NCBI RefSeq assembly: GCF_025938095.1 | Contig: NZ_JAPCZF010000005.1 | Location: forward strand, 62,001 to 126,000 | Direction of reading: 5' to 3' | DNA from: Novosphingobium sp. JCM 18896 | GTDB lineage: Bacteria > Pseudomonadota > Alphaproteobacteria > Sphingomonadales > Sphingomonadaceae | Length of the DNA stretch: 64,000 nucleotides | Shown: piece by piece, positions 1-9,084 of the stretch | How the letters are laid out: each line of letters begins with the position of its first letter | Position numbering within the stretch: the first letter of the stretch is position 1 | Made by a program: the position numbers and the translations under genes | The notes under the pieces: model-generated | The model's input: the letters and a program-made list of their open reading frames with translations, nothing else | Database searches by the model: none | What the model was told of the DNA's origin: nothing

Positions 1-297
1 CGGCTGGCTGCGCTGATCGTCTTCGCGGTCCAGCTCGTGCTCAATCTCGCCTGGACGCCGCTGTTCTTCGCCGCGCACCAGATCGTCGCGGCCTTCGTGC
101 TGATCGTCGTCCTCGACATCGCGGTGATCGGCACGATCGTGCTGTTCCGGCTGGTGCGGCCGGTCGCGGCGCTGTTGCTCGTGCCCTATCTGCTCTGGGC
201 GCTGTTCGCGACCGTGCTGACCTGGCAGTTCCACGAAGCCAATCCGCAGGCCGACGGCGAGAACGTTTCGGGCGCGGCTGTTCGGGTCAAGATCTAG
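1..297 (+). CDS. TspO/MBR family membrane protein (3' part, 5' end outside window)
   Basis: The reading frame is open from base 1, and 98 codons are visible before the stop. The visible part has an N-L-A-W-T-P-L-F-F motif followed by closely packed hydrophobic helices and ends in L-T-W-Q-F with a short polar tail. This is the typical C-terminal half of TspO, the small five-helix inner-membrane protein that binds tetrapyrroles and related ligands. An internal GTG at 37 is in frame, but it is not the true start because the family motif begins upstream of it. The family call is from sequence; the ligand here is unknown. Confidence 0.85.
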   Translation, partial: RLAALIVFAVQLVLNLAWTPLFFAAHQIVAAFVLIVVLDIAVIGTIVLFRLVRPVAALLLVPYLLWALFATVLTWQFHEANPQADGENVSGAAVRVKI

Positions 298-349
298 GCG
301 CGTGAAAATCTAGCTTGCCTCGCAAGGCGCGGCTCACCATTTAGGCGCC

Positions 350-598
350 ATGCAGAGCGAAAACCCCCTGATCGCCGATTTCGTCAAGCTGATGAACAGC
401 GCCGCCGGCACGCTCGCGGGCATGACCCGCGAAGCCCGCGACAGCGCGCGCGAACGCGCCAAGGAAGCGATCGGCGGGCTCGATTTCGTCAGCCGTGATG
501 AGTTCGACGCGGTCAAGGCGATGGCCGCCCGGGCGCGCGAGGATAGCGAAGCGCTTAAGGCGCGGCTCGACGCGCTCGAGGCCAAGCTGGGCAAGTAA
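350..598 (+). CDS. UbiK/BMFP-type accessory factor
   Basis: An 82-residue acidic protein starting with MQSENPLIADFVKLMN. It has an amphipathic N-terminal half and a C-terminal coiled coil (about residues 48-80, rich in Ala, Glu, Lys and Leu). This size and layout match the BMFP/UbiK family (formerly DUF526), small trimeric coiled-coil proteins that assist ubiquinone biosynthesis and associate with membranes. It lies between the TspO gene and recO, all on the plus strand. The role is inferred from the family. Confidence 0.75.
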   Translation: MQSENPLIADFVKLMNSAAGTLAGMTREARDSARERAKEAIGGLDFVSRDEFDAVKAMAARAREDSEALKARLDALEAKLGK

Positions 599-658
599 CC
601 TCTCCCGACCGTATGGGCCGCGATTGAATTCGCGGGGCTTTGTCGCCACACCCCCGCC

Positions 659-1267
659 ATGCATGTCCGCGCCCCTGCCGTCGTCTGCGCCAGCCGTCCC
701 AACGGCGAGACCGCCGTCGTCGCGCGTCTGCTGACCGCCGACCACGGGCTCGTCGCCGGCTATGTCGCCGGGGGCAGGGGACGCGATCTGCGGCCCGTGC
801 TGATCCCCGGCAATCTGGTCGAAGCCGAGCTGCGCGCGCGCTCGGACAGCCAGCTGCCTTTCGCGCGGCTCGAACTGCTGACCAGCCGCGGCCCCTGGCT
901 GACCGAGCCACTGCAGTCGGCGGCGATCGGCTGGGTGACTGCGCTGACCGCCGCCGCGCTGCCCGAACGCCAGCCGTTTCCGGCGCTCTACGAGGCGCTG
1001 ACGGCGCTGCTCGACGCGGTGTGCCTGGCGCCATCGGCGCGCGGCTGGGCCATGCCGCTGCTGTCCTACGAGGTCCTGCTGATGCGCGAGCTCGGCTACG
1101 GTGGGCCGATCGAGCGCCCGCGATCCGAGGACTGGCCCGATTTGCTCACAGCCTTCGACCGGCTCGGACGCGATCTCGCGCGCTATCCGCTTGCCCATCG
1201 CCGCGTCGATGTTATGGCGGCGCGCGCCATGCTGCGGGAGCGGTTGGCCAGAATTGATGGGGCATGA
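659..1267 (+). CDS. recO: DNA repair protein RecO
   Basis: A 202-residue protein with the RecO N-terminal OB-fold pattern (ETAVVARLLTADHGLVAGYV) followed by G-R-G-R and the helical domain. RecO loads RecA onto SSB-coated gaps with RecR in the RecFOR pathway. It is somewhat short for the family and I see no C-terminal zinc-binding cysteine cluster, which is common in alphaproteobacterial RecO. Its stop overlaps the leuB start by 4 bp (ATGA), so the two are probably translationally coupled. Confidence 0.85.
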   Translation: MHVRAPAVVCASRPNGETAVVARLLTADHGLVAGYVAGGRGRDLRPVLIPGNLVEAELRARSDSQLPFARLELLTSRGPWLTEPLQSAAIGWVTALTAAALPERQPFPALYEALTALLDAVCLAPSARGWAMPLLSYEVLLMRELGYGGPIERPRSEDWPDLLTAFDRLGRDLARYPLAHRRVDVMAARAMLRERLARIDGA

Positions 1268-2328
1268 GTGTGACGACGAATTCGATCAAGATCGCGGTTT
1301 TCGCAGGTGACGGAATCGGCCCGGAAGTGACGCGCGAAGCGGTGCGCGTGCTGCAGGCGCTGGATCTTCCCGGTCTCGAACTGGTCGAGGGCGACGTCGG
1401 CGGTGCCGCCTATCGCAAGCACGGCCACCCGCTGCCGCAGGAAACGCTCGACATCGCCAAGGCCAGCGGCGGCATCCTGTTCGGCGCGGTCGGCGATTTC
1501 AGCCTCGATGGTCTCGAACGTCACCTGCGCCCCGAACAGGCGATCCTCGGCCTGCGCAAGGAGCTGGGCCTTTTCGCCAACCTGCGCCCGGCCACGGTGT
1601 TCGAAGGTCTCGAAGACCTGACCACCTTGCGCCCCGAAGTCGCGCGGTCGATCGACCTGCTGATCGTGCGCGAGCTCAACGGCGACGTCTATTTCGGCGA
1701 GAAGGGCATGCGCACCACGCCCGACGGCCGCCGCCAGGGCTACGACATCATGTCCTATGCCGAGGACGAGGTGCGCCGCATCGCCCACGTCGCCTTCCGC
1801 GCCGCGCAGGGTCGCCAGAAGAAGCTGTGCTCGGTCGACAAGGCCAACGTGCTCGAGACCTCGCAGCTCTGGCGCGACGTGGTGATCGAGGTGGCGAAGG
1901 AATATCCCGACGTCGAGCTCAGCCACATGTACGTCGACAACGCGGCGATGCAACTGGTCAAGAACCCCGGCGCCTTCGACGTGATCGTCACCGGCAACCT
2001 GTTCGGCGACATCCTCTCGGACCAGGCCTCGATGTGCGTCGGCTCGATCGGCCTGCTCGCCTCGGCCTCGCTGTCCGAAGGCACGCTCGGCCTCTATGAG
2101 CCGATCCACGGTTCGGCGCCCGACATCGCCGGCAAGGGCCTGGCCAATCCTATGGCGACGATCCTGTCGGCCGCCATGCTGCTGCGCCACTCGTTCGGCC
2201 GCGAAGCCGAGGCCAAGCGGATCGAGGCGGCGGTCGCCAAGGCGCTGGCCGACGGCATCAAGGGCGGCGATCTCGGTGGCAGCCACGGCACCGTCGCGAT
2301 CGGCGACGCGGTCCTCGAAAGGCTCTGA
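1264..2328 (+). CDS. leuB: 3-isopropylmalate dehydrogenase
   Basis: A 354-residue cytosolic enzyme of leucine biosynthesis that oxidatively decarboxylates (2R,3S)-3-isopropylmalate with NAD+. Visible family motifs include GDGIGPEV near the N-terminus, the substrate segment VRELNGDVYFGEKG, the tyrosine motif in DIMSYAEDEVRRIA, the metal-binding VTGNLFGDILSD region and the EPIHGSAPDIAGKG NAD-binding loop near residue 280. Length is normal. The start overlaps recO by 4 bp, and a glycosyltransferase follows after 6 bp. Confidence 0.95.
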   Translation: MSVTTNSIKIAVFAGDGIGPEVTREAVRVLQALDLPGLELVEGDVGGAAYRKHGHPLPQETLDIAKASGGILFGAVGDFSLDGLERHLRPEQAILGLRKELGLFANLRPATVFEGLEDLTTLRPEVARSIDLLIVRELNGDVYFGEKGMRTTPDGRRQGYDIMSYAEDEVRRIAHVAFRAAQGRQKKLCSVDKANVLETSQLWRDVVIEVAKEYPDVELSHMYVDNAAMQLVKNPGAFDVIVTGNLFGDILSDQASMCVGSIGLLASASLSEGTLGLYEPIHGSAPDIAGKGLANPMATILSAAMLLRHSFGREAEAKRIEAAVAKALADGIKGGDLGGSHGTVAIGDAVLERL

Positions 2329-2334
2329 CCCTCC

Positions 2335-3453
2335 ATGAGCGTACAACTCGCGGTCGTCCTGCCGACCTATAACGAGCGTTCGAACATCGCTTCGATGATC
2401 GAACGCCTCGACGAAGCGCTCCAGGGCGTGGCCTGGGAGGCGATCTTCGTCGACGACAACAGCCCCGACGGCACCTCGGACGAGGCGCGCGAGGTCAGCC
2501 AGCGCGATCCGCGCGTGCGCGTGATCCAGCGCATCGGCCGCCGCGGCCTGGCTTCGGCCGCGATCGAGGGTATGCTCTCGACCGCGGCGCCCGTCGTCGC
2601 GGTGATGGATGCCGATCACCAGCACGATCCCAAGCTGCTGCCCGAGATGCTAAAGGCGGTCGAAAGCGACGACTATGACGTCGCCATCGCCTCGCGCTTC
2701 GCCGAGGGCGCGAGCACCGAGGCCTGGGGCCGGCCCGACCGGGTCAAGGCCTCGGGCATCGCCAACAGCCTCGCGCGCAAGCTCACCGGGGTCGAACTCA
2801 GCGATCCGATGAGCGGCTATTTCATGCTGCGCACCGAGACGCTGCGGGCCGATGCGCACCGCCTGTCGGGCGTCGGCTTCAAGATCCTGCTCGATATCAT
2901 GGCCACGGTCGACACGGCCCTGCGCGTCAAGGAATTCCCCATGCATTTCGCCGCGCGCGCCACGGGCGAGTCCAAGCTCGACCGCACCGTCGTCTTCGAA
3001 TTTCTCGTCGGCCTCTACGATCGCTGGCTCGGCCGCATCATCCCGACGCGCTTCGCGCTGTTCGGCACGATCGGCGCGGTCGGCGTCGTCGTCCACATGG
3101 CGGTGCTGGCGACCTTCCTGCAAATCTTCGGCGGACCGCCGGTGCGCGGGCAACTGGTCACGGCCTTCGAGCTCGGCCAGACCACGGCGGCGATGGTCGC
3201 GATGACCTTCAACTTCGTGCTCAACAACGCGCTGACCTATTCGGACAAGCGGCTCACGGGCTTCGTCCCGCTGCTCAAGGGCTGGTGCAAGTTCGCGCTG
3301 ACCTGCTCGGTCGGCCTGACCGCCAACATCGGCGTCGCCGCGATCCTCGTGCGCTTCGGCGTGCACGAATATCCCTCGGCGATCACCGGCATCATCGTCG
3401 GCTCGGTGTGGAACTTCGCGCTGTCCTCGCGCTTCGTCTGGGGTCGCTATTGA
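2335..3453 (+). CDS. Family 2 glycosyltransferase fused to a GtrA-like membrane domain
   Basis: A 372-residue protein. Residues 1-230 are a GT-A catalytic domain of the dolichyl/polyprenyl-phosphate mannosyltransferase type (VVLPTYNERSN, VDDNSPDGT, the metal-binding MDADHQHDP, and SGYFMLR). Residues 240-372 form four hydrophobic helices typical of GtrA, which is thought to flip polyprenyl-linked sugars. Such a fusion would make a polyprenyl-phosphate sugar and move it across the inner membrane for surface glycan or protein glycosylation. The C-mannosyl/GT39-like enzyme at 6357-7640 is a possible user, which is only an inference. The stop shares one base with the next gene's start (TGATG). Confidence 0.85.
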   Translation: MSVQLAVVLPTYNERSNIASMIERLDEALQGVAWEAIFVDDNSPDGTSDEAREVSQRDPRVRVIQRIGRRGLASAAIEGMLSTAAPVVAVMDADHQHDPKLLPEMLKAVESDDYDVAIASRFAEGASTEAWGRPDRVKASGIANSLARKLTGVELSDPMSGYFMLRTETLRADAHRLSGVGFKILLDIMATVDTALRVKEFPMHFAARATGESKLDRTVVFEFLVGLYDRWLGRIIPTRFALFGTIGAVGVVVHMAVLATFLQIFGGPPVRGQLVTAFELGQTTAAMVAMTFNFVLNNALTYSDKRLTGFVPLLKGWCKFALTCSVGLTANIGVAAILVRFGVHEYPSAITGIIVGSVWNFALSSRFVWGRY

Positions 3454-4082
3454 TGGCATCTTCCCTCGCGAGGCACGTCGTCCCGCGAGATCAAATGGCC
3501 TGGCTGGGCGTGACCGCGCTTGGAGCGCTGCTTAGCCTGTTCGATACGCCATTTCCCAAACTGGCGCCGATGCAGAATCTCCCGACGCTTTTGGTTGTCG
3601 CTGCATTGGCGGGCAGCCTTCGGCGATGGCCCCTGCCTAGTTCGGTAGTAGCCTGCCTTGCGATCTTCCTGATGCTGCATACGCTGGGAGGACGGTACAT
3701 CTATTCCTATGTGCCCTATGATGATTGGGTGCAGGCACTCGGTTTGCCGAAGTTGAGCGATGTTTTCGGATTTCGCCGCAATCATTACGACCGGCTCGTC
3801 CATTTTTCCTTTGGCCTGTTGTTGGTGCATCCGATCGCCACCATGCTTCGGCGCTATGCTGGGGTGGGGGCTAGGCTTTCACTCTACATCGCGGTGGAAT
3901 TCATCTTCGCGGCAAGTGCGCTTTATGAAATTTTCGAGTGGATGCTTACCATGCTCATGGCCGGTGCGGACGCCGATGCATACAATGGCCAGCAGGGCGA
4001 TGTATGGGACGCTCAGAAGGATATGGCCTGTGCCGGTTGTGGTGCTCTGCTAACCGCTATCTGGCTGCGTTTGCGCCGCTAA
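3453..4082 (+). CDS. DUF2238/YjdF-like integral membrane protein
   Basis: Start chosen at the ATG overlapping the upstream stop by one base, giving 209 residues. There are about five or six hydrophobic helices. The central segment HTLGGRYIYSYVPY followed by a GFRRNHYDRLVHFSFG motif, and then EFIFAASALYEIFEW, are hallmarks of the DUF2238 (YjdF) family, whose function is not known. The C-terminal segment with NGQQGDVWDAQKDM also fits that family. Base composition is visibly less G/C-rich at third positions than in its neighbours, suggesting more recent arrival. The upstream coupling suggests co-expression with the glycosyltransferase. Confidence 0.75.
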   Translation: MASSLARHVVPRDQMAWLGVTALGALLSLFDTPFPKLAPMQNLPTLLVVAALAGSLRRWPLPSSVVACLAIFLMLHTLGGRYIYSYVPYDDWVQALGLPKLSDVFGFRRNHYDRLVHFSFGLLLVHPIATMLRRYAGVGARLSLYIAVEFIFAASALYEIFEWMLTMLMAGADADAYNGQQGDVWDAQKDMACAGCGALLTAIWLRLRR

Positions 4083-4086
4083 TCTT

Positions 4087-5316
4087 CTAGGCGACTGCAT
4101 GGCGGCGTGACATCGCCGTCGTCGACAGGACCAGCGCCGCCGCGGCCAGGGCCAGCACGAAGAAGCTGACGAACATCGCGTCGTAGCTGCCCGTGCGGTC
4201 GAACACCTCGCCGCCGAAGCGGATCGCGATGGCGGAGACGAAGGTCGACAGGAAGCTCGCGGCGCCGGCGGCGCTGCCGAAGTTGATCGCACCGAAGCCG
4301 TCGGCGAGCAGCGCCAGGAAGCCCGGCGTGATCGCGCCGCCGGCCATGCCCATCAGGAACACGTAGGCCATGATCGGCGCATAGCCGTGCGCGGTGAGCA
4401 GTAGGCCCGTCGCCACGCCCAGCAGCAGGCAGAGCCCGGCGAAGGTCGGCACGCGCGCGAAGCGGTCGCCCAGCCAGGCGTAGAGCAGGGTGCCGATCAC
4501 CGCGGCGACGCCGTAGACCGACATGGCGCTGGCGCCCTGCGTCACCGATAGACCCTGACCTTGGGCGAAGGGCACGATCGAGACGATGTTCGTGGTGATG
4601 ATCGCGAAGGCCAGGGCCGAGGGTACGGCGATCGTCCAGAATTGCGGCAGGCGCAGCAGGCGGCCCATGGCCAGGGGCACGGCGGCGACGGCGGGCATGT
4701 CGTCGGCCGGTTCGCCGTGGCTCGCACCGGGCTCGACGTCGTTCGGCCCGGGCGCGTTGCGCGCGAGCGCGGCGAGCAGCAGCAGGATCGCACCGACGCC
4801 GAGGCCGACGATCATCAGGCACTGACGCCAGCCCACCGCCTCGATCAGCAGGCCGATGACCGGGATGACCACGATCGAGCCGAGCGAGACGCCGATCGAC
4901 GAGATCGCCATGGCCCGGCCGCGATGGACGGTGAACCAGCGCGCCACCAGCACGGGCGAGGTGACCGTGCCGGCACCGACGATCGCGCCGCCTACACCCA
5001 CGGTCAGGACCACGGTGCTGAGCCAGAGGTTGTTCGACAGTGCGAGCACGACGAAGCTTGCGGCGAAGACCACGGCGCTGATCGCCATGATCAGACGCGC
5101 CGAATGGCGATCGGCCAGGCGGCCGATGATGGGCGCGGCCAGGGCCATGCCGACGTTGAGCACGATCGCGCCGGTGTTGGTTTCGGCGCGGCTCAGCCCG
5201 AAGGCCTCGGACACGGGCAGCACGAAGACGCCATAGGCCTGGATCGAGGCGCCGATCGCCAGAGTGTAGACGAGTACGGTGATCGTGACGATCCACCAGC
5301 CGAAATAGATGCGCAT
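4087..5316 (-). CDS. Major facilitator superfamily transporter
   Basis: A 409-residue protein with about twelve hydrophobic helices, beginning MRIYFGWWIVTITVLVY. It has the loop 2-3 signature G-R-L-A-D-R-H-S-A-R around residue 67, matching MFS motif A. A GGGAGA ribosome site lies just upstream. It resembles the monocarboxylate/oxalate-formate-type group of MFS proteins. It is convergent with the DUF2238 gene with only 4 bp between stops. Substrate unknown. Confidence 0.85.
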   Translation of the reverse strand: MRIYFGWWIVTITVLVYTLAIGASIQAYGVFVLPVSEAFGLSRAETNTGAIVLNVGMALAAPIIGRLADRHSARLIMAISAVVFAASFVVLALSNNLWLSTVVLTVGVGGAIVGAGTVTSPVLVARWFTVHRGRAMAISSIGVSLGSIVVIPVIGLLIEAVGWRQCLMIVGLGVGAILLLLAALARNAPGPNDVEPGASHGEPADDMPAVAAVPLAMGRLLRLPQFWTIAVPSALAFAIITTNIVSIVPFAQGQGLSVTQGASAMSVYGVAAVIGTLLYAWLGDRFARVPTFAGLCLLLGVATGLLLTAHGYAPIMAYVFLMGMAGGAITPGFLALLADGFGAINFGSAAGAASFLSTFVSAIAIRFGGEVFDRTGSYDAMFVSFFVLALAAAALVLSTTAMSRRHAVA

Positions 5317-5512
5317 TTTCTCTCCCGTGGCCTGTGGCCCTTCGGGACAGAGAAGGCGCTCGCAGGAAGCGCGTCAAGCGTTATGCTGACCAAGATATTA
5401 GCGAACTTTGTTAACAGGACCTTTCCAAGCGCCGTTCAACGGTTCGTCGCGCGGGGTGAGTTGAGGAACCCAGGGGTTCGCGAATCCCTCCAAATCCGTA
5501 CTTACCCTGTCC

Positions 5513-5992
5513 ATGCTTCGAATCGTTCTCAGCGCCCTTCTTTCGCTCTCCGCTCTCGTCGCTCTTCCCACCGCAGCCCATGCGCGGCTGCAGTGCGTGA
5601 CCTATGCCCGTTCGATCTCGGACGTGCAGATCAGCGGTAATGCGCGCGACTGGTGGGGCAATGCGGCCGGCGTCTACGCCCGCGGCCAGCAGCCGAGCGA
5701 AGGTGCGGTGCTGGCGTTTCGCGGCACTGCAGCAATGCCCTATGGTCATGTCGCCGTGGTCAGCAAGGTGATCGATGCGCGCCACGTCCTGCTTGATCAC
5801 GCCAACTGGTCGGGCCCGGGCCTGGTCGAACGCGGCGTGATGGCGGTCGACGTTTCGGAAGCCGGTGACTGGAGCAACGTGCGCGTGTGGTACGGCCGCA
5901 CGCATTCGCTGGGTCTCCGCCAGTCGCCGACCTTCGGTTTCATCTATCCCGCCGCTTCGACCGGCGGTGCGAGAAAGCTCGCGCGCCGCTGA
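5513..5992 (+). CDS. Secreted CHAP-domain protein
   Basis: A 159-residue protein with an N-terminal signal peptide (hydrophobic to about residue 22, cleavage near AHA-R). The mature part is one CHAP domain: catalytic Cys in LQCVTYARS, His in the PYGHVAVV strand, and a polar residue in LLDHANWS. CHAP domains are papain-like amidases or endopeptidases that cut peptidoglycan or glutathionyl-polyamines. Short exported CHAP proteins of this type are common in sphingomonads. It is a monocistronic unit with a 196-bp upstream gap shared with the divergent MFS gene. Confidence 0.8.
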   Translation: MLRIVLSALLSLSALVALPTAAHARLQCVTYARSISDVQISGNARDWWGNAAGVYARGQQPSEGAVLAFRGTAAMPYGHVAVVSKVIDARHVLLDHANWSGPGLVERGVMAVDVSEAGDWSNVRVWYGRTHSLGLRQSPTFGFIYPAASTGGARKLARR

Positions 5993-6042
5993 TTGCGGCG
6001 AGGCGCTGTTAAGCGCAGCCACTCCCAACAGGTTCCATTCCC

Positions 6043-6178
6043 GTCATCCTGACGAAAGTCAGGATCCATTGTGCGCCGCGTGGCCGGCCTGTCGCGAGCT
6101 TTGCGCCATGGCGACCCAACGGCCGTGCCGACAGGGCGAGGCCGCTCCGAATGGATCCTCCTGACTTTCGTCAGGACG
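6043..6178. repeat. Two-armed palindromic repeat (CCTGACGAAAGTCAGG family)
   Basis: The left arm at 6048-6070 contains the hairpin CCTGACGAAAGTCAGG and then GGATCCATT. The right arm at 6150-6175 is its inverted counterpart, starting AATGGATCC and ending CTGACTTTCGTCAGG. About 80 bp lies between the arms. A single-hairpin relative of the same core occurs at 62656-62673. This looks like a REP-like dispersed element. No gene is visible in the whole 5993-6356 gap, which otherwise holds the terminator below. Confidence 0.75.
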
Positions 6179-6215
6179 CGGTGAAAATGTAGAGTGAGCA
6201 GCCCTCGCATCAGCC

Positions 6216-6247
6216 AAAAAAGGCCCGATCGTTGCCGACCGGGCCTT
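6216..6247 (-). terminator. Intrinsic terminator, minus strand
   Basis: On the minus strand a GGCCCG / CGGGCC stem (plus-strand positions 6222-6227 and 6240-6245) is followed by six U residues (A-run at 6216-6221). It lies about 110 bp downstream of the glycosyltransferase stop at 6357 and probably ends that transcript. Confidence 0.65.
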
Positions 6248-6356
6248 GGAAGTTTTGGGAGAGGATGCCTGAAAGGCACGCCCTTTATGTTGCGTCGCAG
6301 CAATTGCTGCAAGTGCGAAATATCGATCAACGATTGATATTTTTGCAAGCGCGGTT

Positions 6357-7640
6357 TCAGCGCCAGGAATCGAGCCACATCCAGTGGACGTAGGACGGCC
6401 GGCCGTTGTGCAGCTTGGCGGCCGAGATGATCGGATAGAACCAGACGAACATCGCTCCCGCCGCGGCCAGGCTGCCGGCCGGGATCCATTGCCAGCGTCC
6501 GCCCTTGCGCCAGAGCTCGTCGAGCGCGAGCGCCAGGCAGCCCAGCATGAAGGTGCCGGGCAGCAGGTAGTGGTAGTAGAACTGGATCGGCTTGGTCGAA
6601 ACCAGCCACATGCCGAGGCTCACGATGTAGAGCACGGCGAGCGCCAGCGCGTCGCGCCGTCCGCGCAGGACGCCGGCCCACAGCGCCCAGGCGAGTGCGG
6701 GCAGCCCGGCGAGCATGGTGAAGGGGTTGCCGATCAGCAGCACGCCGCGCTGGGCACCGTCGATCGGTTCGTAGAGGTACCAAATCGCGCGCCAGTTGAT
6801 CACCCATTCGTACCAGACGCTGCGATAGGGATGCAGCTTCTTCACGCTGTCCTGCAGTTCGAGCATGTAGCGGTGGTGCCCGGCGATGTTCCACCAGGCG
6901 ACCGGGCTCTCGGCATAGAAGAACGTCGGCAGATAGGTCAGCCAGTAGGCGATCAAGGGCACCGACCCGAGCCAGAACGCCGCCTCGATCAGCGAAATGC
7001 CGGGGATCGGGCCGCCATCGCTGCGCGTGAGGAAATGCCGGCCGTGGTCGCGCAGGCGCTGGATCAGGAACCACAGGCCCGGCAGCATCGCCGCGGGCGC
7101 GATCGACCACTTGGCGCCGAGCGCGAGGCCGAAGCATAGGCCGGTCAAGGCCAGCCGCCAGCGTGCTTGGCGCGCGGGCAGTCGCAGCGCCGCGGCGAAT
7201 TGCCAGAGCGCGGCCATGCCGAGGCCGGCCATGACCATGTCGAGCATGGCGATGCGGCTCTGGATGTACCAGGCGAAGCCCGTCGCCAGCAGGAACAGCG
7301 CGCTCAGGGTCGCGAAACGGCGCAGGCTGGCCCACCACATCAGCCGACCGAAGGCGAACAGCCCGAGCGCGCCGAACAGCGCCGAGGGCAGGCGCCAGAC
7401 CAGCGGCCTGTCGCCGAACAGCGCGATGGCCGCGGCGATCATCTCCTTGCCGAGCATCGGATGCTCGGGATTGGCCGATTGCATCGCCAGCAGCTTGCGC
7501 GCCGCGGGGACGTAGTGGACCTCGTCGAAGTAGATCTTGGTCGGGATGCCGAGCCGGTGCCAGACGAGCGCGAGGAAGGCGAGGGCCAGGCCCGCGGTCC
7601 AGAAGAGCGGGTCGCGGTCTTGCGTCGGCGAGGTCTGCAT
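6357..7640 (-). CDS. GT39/PMT-like membrane glycosyltransferase
   Basis: A 427-residue polytopic protein. The start at 7640 was chosen because a longer open frame would run into the divergent metZ gene. Near residue 35 the first periplasmic loop carries Y-F-D-E-V-H-Y, the Asp-Glu motif of GT39/PMT and related GT-C enzymes, which use polyprenyl-phosphate sugar donors in the periplasm. About ten further membrane helices follow, including the HHRYMLELQD loop near residue 250. Likely role: protein O-mannosylation or similar sugar transfer. The target is unknown. The donor could be supplied by the fusion protein at 2335-3453 (inference). Confidence 0.8.
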   Translation of the reverse strand: MQTSPTQDRDPLFWTAGLALAFLALVWHRLGIPTKIYFDEVHYVPAARKLLAMQSANPEHPMLGKEMIAAAIALFGDRPLVWRLPSALFGALGLFAFGRLMWWASLRRFATLSALFLLATGFAWYIQSRIAMLDMVMAGLGMAALWQFAAALRLPARQARWRLALTGLCFGLALGAKWSIAPAAMLPGLWFLIQRLRDHGRHFLTRSDGGPIPGISLIEAAFWLGSVPLIAYWLTYLPTFFYAESPVAWWNIAGHHRYMLELQDSVKKLHPYRSVWYEWVINWRAIWYLYEPIDGAQRGVLLIGNPFTMLAGLPALAWALWAGVLRGRRDALALAVLYIVSLGMWLVSTKPIQFYYHYLLPGTFMLGCLALALDELWRKGGRWQWIPAGSLAAAGAMFVWFYPIISAAKLHNGRPSYVHWMWLDSWR

Positions 7641-7740
7641 CAGCGCGTCGGATAGAGGAACGCGGCGAAAAGACAAAGCCCCCGCAGTCGTGGTCTTCCA
7701 CCGCTTGCGCGCGCTTGCCGCGACTCCTAGAAGCCGGGCC

Positions 7741-8949
7741 ATGAAACGCTCTACCGGACAAGACCGCTCGATCACCTCGAAATGGCGCTCCGCCACGCAT
7801 GCCGTGCGTGCCGGCACCTGGCGCTCGGAACAGGGTGAAACCAGCGAGGCGATGTTCATCAACTCGGGCTACACCTACGACAGCGCCGCCGAGGCGGCCG
7901 CGCGCTTCGCCGGCGAGAAGCCGGGCATGACCTATTCGCGCACGCAGAACCCGTCGGTGCAGATGCTCGAAGAGCGCATCGCCATGATGGAAGGCGCCGA
8001 GGCCTGCCGCGCCCAGGCTTCGGGCATGGCGGCGATGACCGCGGCGCTGCTGTGCCAGCTCTCGGTCGGCGACCACCTCGTCGCGGCCAAGGCGATGTTC
8101 GGCCCCTGCCGCTGGGTGATCGACAACCTGCTGCCGCGCTTCGGCATCACGGCTTCGTTCGTCGACGGCCGCGACAATGACGCCTGGGAAAAGGCGATCC
8201 GCAAGGAGACCAAGGTCTTCTTCTTCGAGACGCCGGCGAACCCGACGCTCGACGTGGTCGACATCGCCTTCGTCTCGGCGCTCGGCAAAGCACACGGGAT
8301 CGTCACCGTCGTCGACAACGCCTTCTGCACCTCGGCGCTGCAGCGCCCGCTCGAATTGGGCGCCGACGTCGTCGCCTATTCGGCGACCAAGCTGATGGAC
8401 GGCCAGGGCCGCGTGCTCGCGGGGGCGGTCTGCGGTTCGAAGGAGTGGATCGACGGCAAGCTGCTGCCCTTCCAGCGCAACACCGGGCCGACCTTGGCGC
8501 CGTTCAACGCCTGGATCGTCCTCAAGGGGCTCGAGACGCTCGACCTGCGCGCGCATCGCCAGAGCGAGAACGCGGTCAAGGTCGGCAAGTTCGTCGAGAG
8601 CCGCGTCCCCCGCGTCCTGCACCCGGGGCTCGAGAGCCATCCGCAGTACGAGCTCGCGCGCAAGCAGATGAGCGCGGGCGGCGCGATCTTCTCGATGCTG
8701 CTCGACGGCGGCCGCGAGCAGGCCTGGGCCGTGCTCGATGCGCTCGAGCTGATCGATATCTCGAACAACATCGGCGATACGCGCTCGCTGATCTGCCATC
8801 CGGCTTCGACGACGCACAGCTCGATCGGCGATGCGGCGCGCGCCGAGATGGGCGTGGTCGACGGCATGCTGCGCATGAACGTGGGGCTCGAGGATCCCGA
8901 CGATCTGATCGAGGATCTCGACCAGGCGTTCCGCAAGGCCGGGCTCTGA
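7741..8949 (+). CDS. metZ: O-succinylhomoserine sulfhydrylase
   Basis: A 402-residue Cys/Met-metabolism PLP enzyme that converts O-succinylhomoserine and sulfide to homocysteine. Visible are the Y-S-R-T-Q-N-P-S motif (residue about 65), the strand VVDNAF with the PLP-binding Asp, and the PLP-binding lysine K217 in YSATKLMD. C-terminal HPASTTHSS is also typical. The start ATG at 7741 gives the usual family N-terminus. It is close to apaG, a neighbour in many alphaproteobacteria, although here an SDR gene lies between them. Confidence 0.9.
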   Translation: MKRSTGQDRSITSKWRSATHAVRAGTWRSEQGETSEAMFINSGYTYDSAAEAAARFAGEKPGMTYSRTQNPSVQMLEERIAMMEGAEACRAQASGMAAMTAALLCQLSVGDHLVAAKAMFGPCRWVIDNLLPRFGITASFVDGRDNDAWEKAIRKETKVFFFETPANPTLDVVDIAFVSALGKAHGIVTVVDNAFCTSALQRPLELGADVVAYSATKLMDGQGRVLAGAVCGSKEWIDGKLLPFQRNTGPTLAPFNAWIVLKGLETLDLRAHRQSENAVKVGKFVESRVPRVLHPGLESHPQYELARKQMSAGGAIFSMLLDGGREQAWAVLDALELIDISNNIGDTRSLICHPASTTHSSIGDAARAEMGVVDGMLRMNVGLEDPDDLIEDLDQAFRKAGL

Positions 8950-9084
8950 CCTTTCGTTCGCCACGGCGATGCCTGGGCATGGTCGTGGCGGCGATGTCCT
9001 GATTTTGCGCTTTCCGGCGCGACGATGCTTTGTTCGCGTCGTGCTCCATGCTTCCCTGTCGGCAACGACAAGGGAGAATGCGGA

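Noticed and set aside
5944..8964. 1006-codon open frame on the minus strand
   Set aside because: It is a shadow of metZ and the glycosyltransferase. The translation is Arg/Ala/His-rich with no recognisable domain and it crosses a divergent promoter region.
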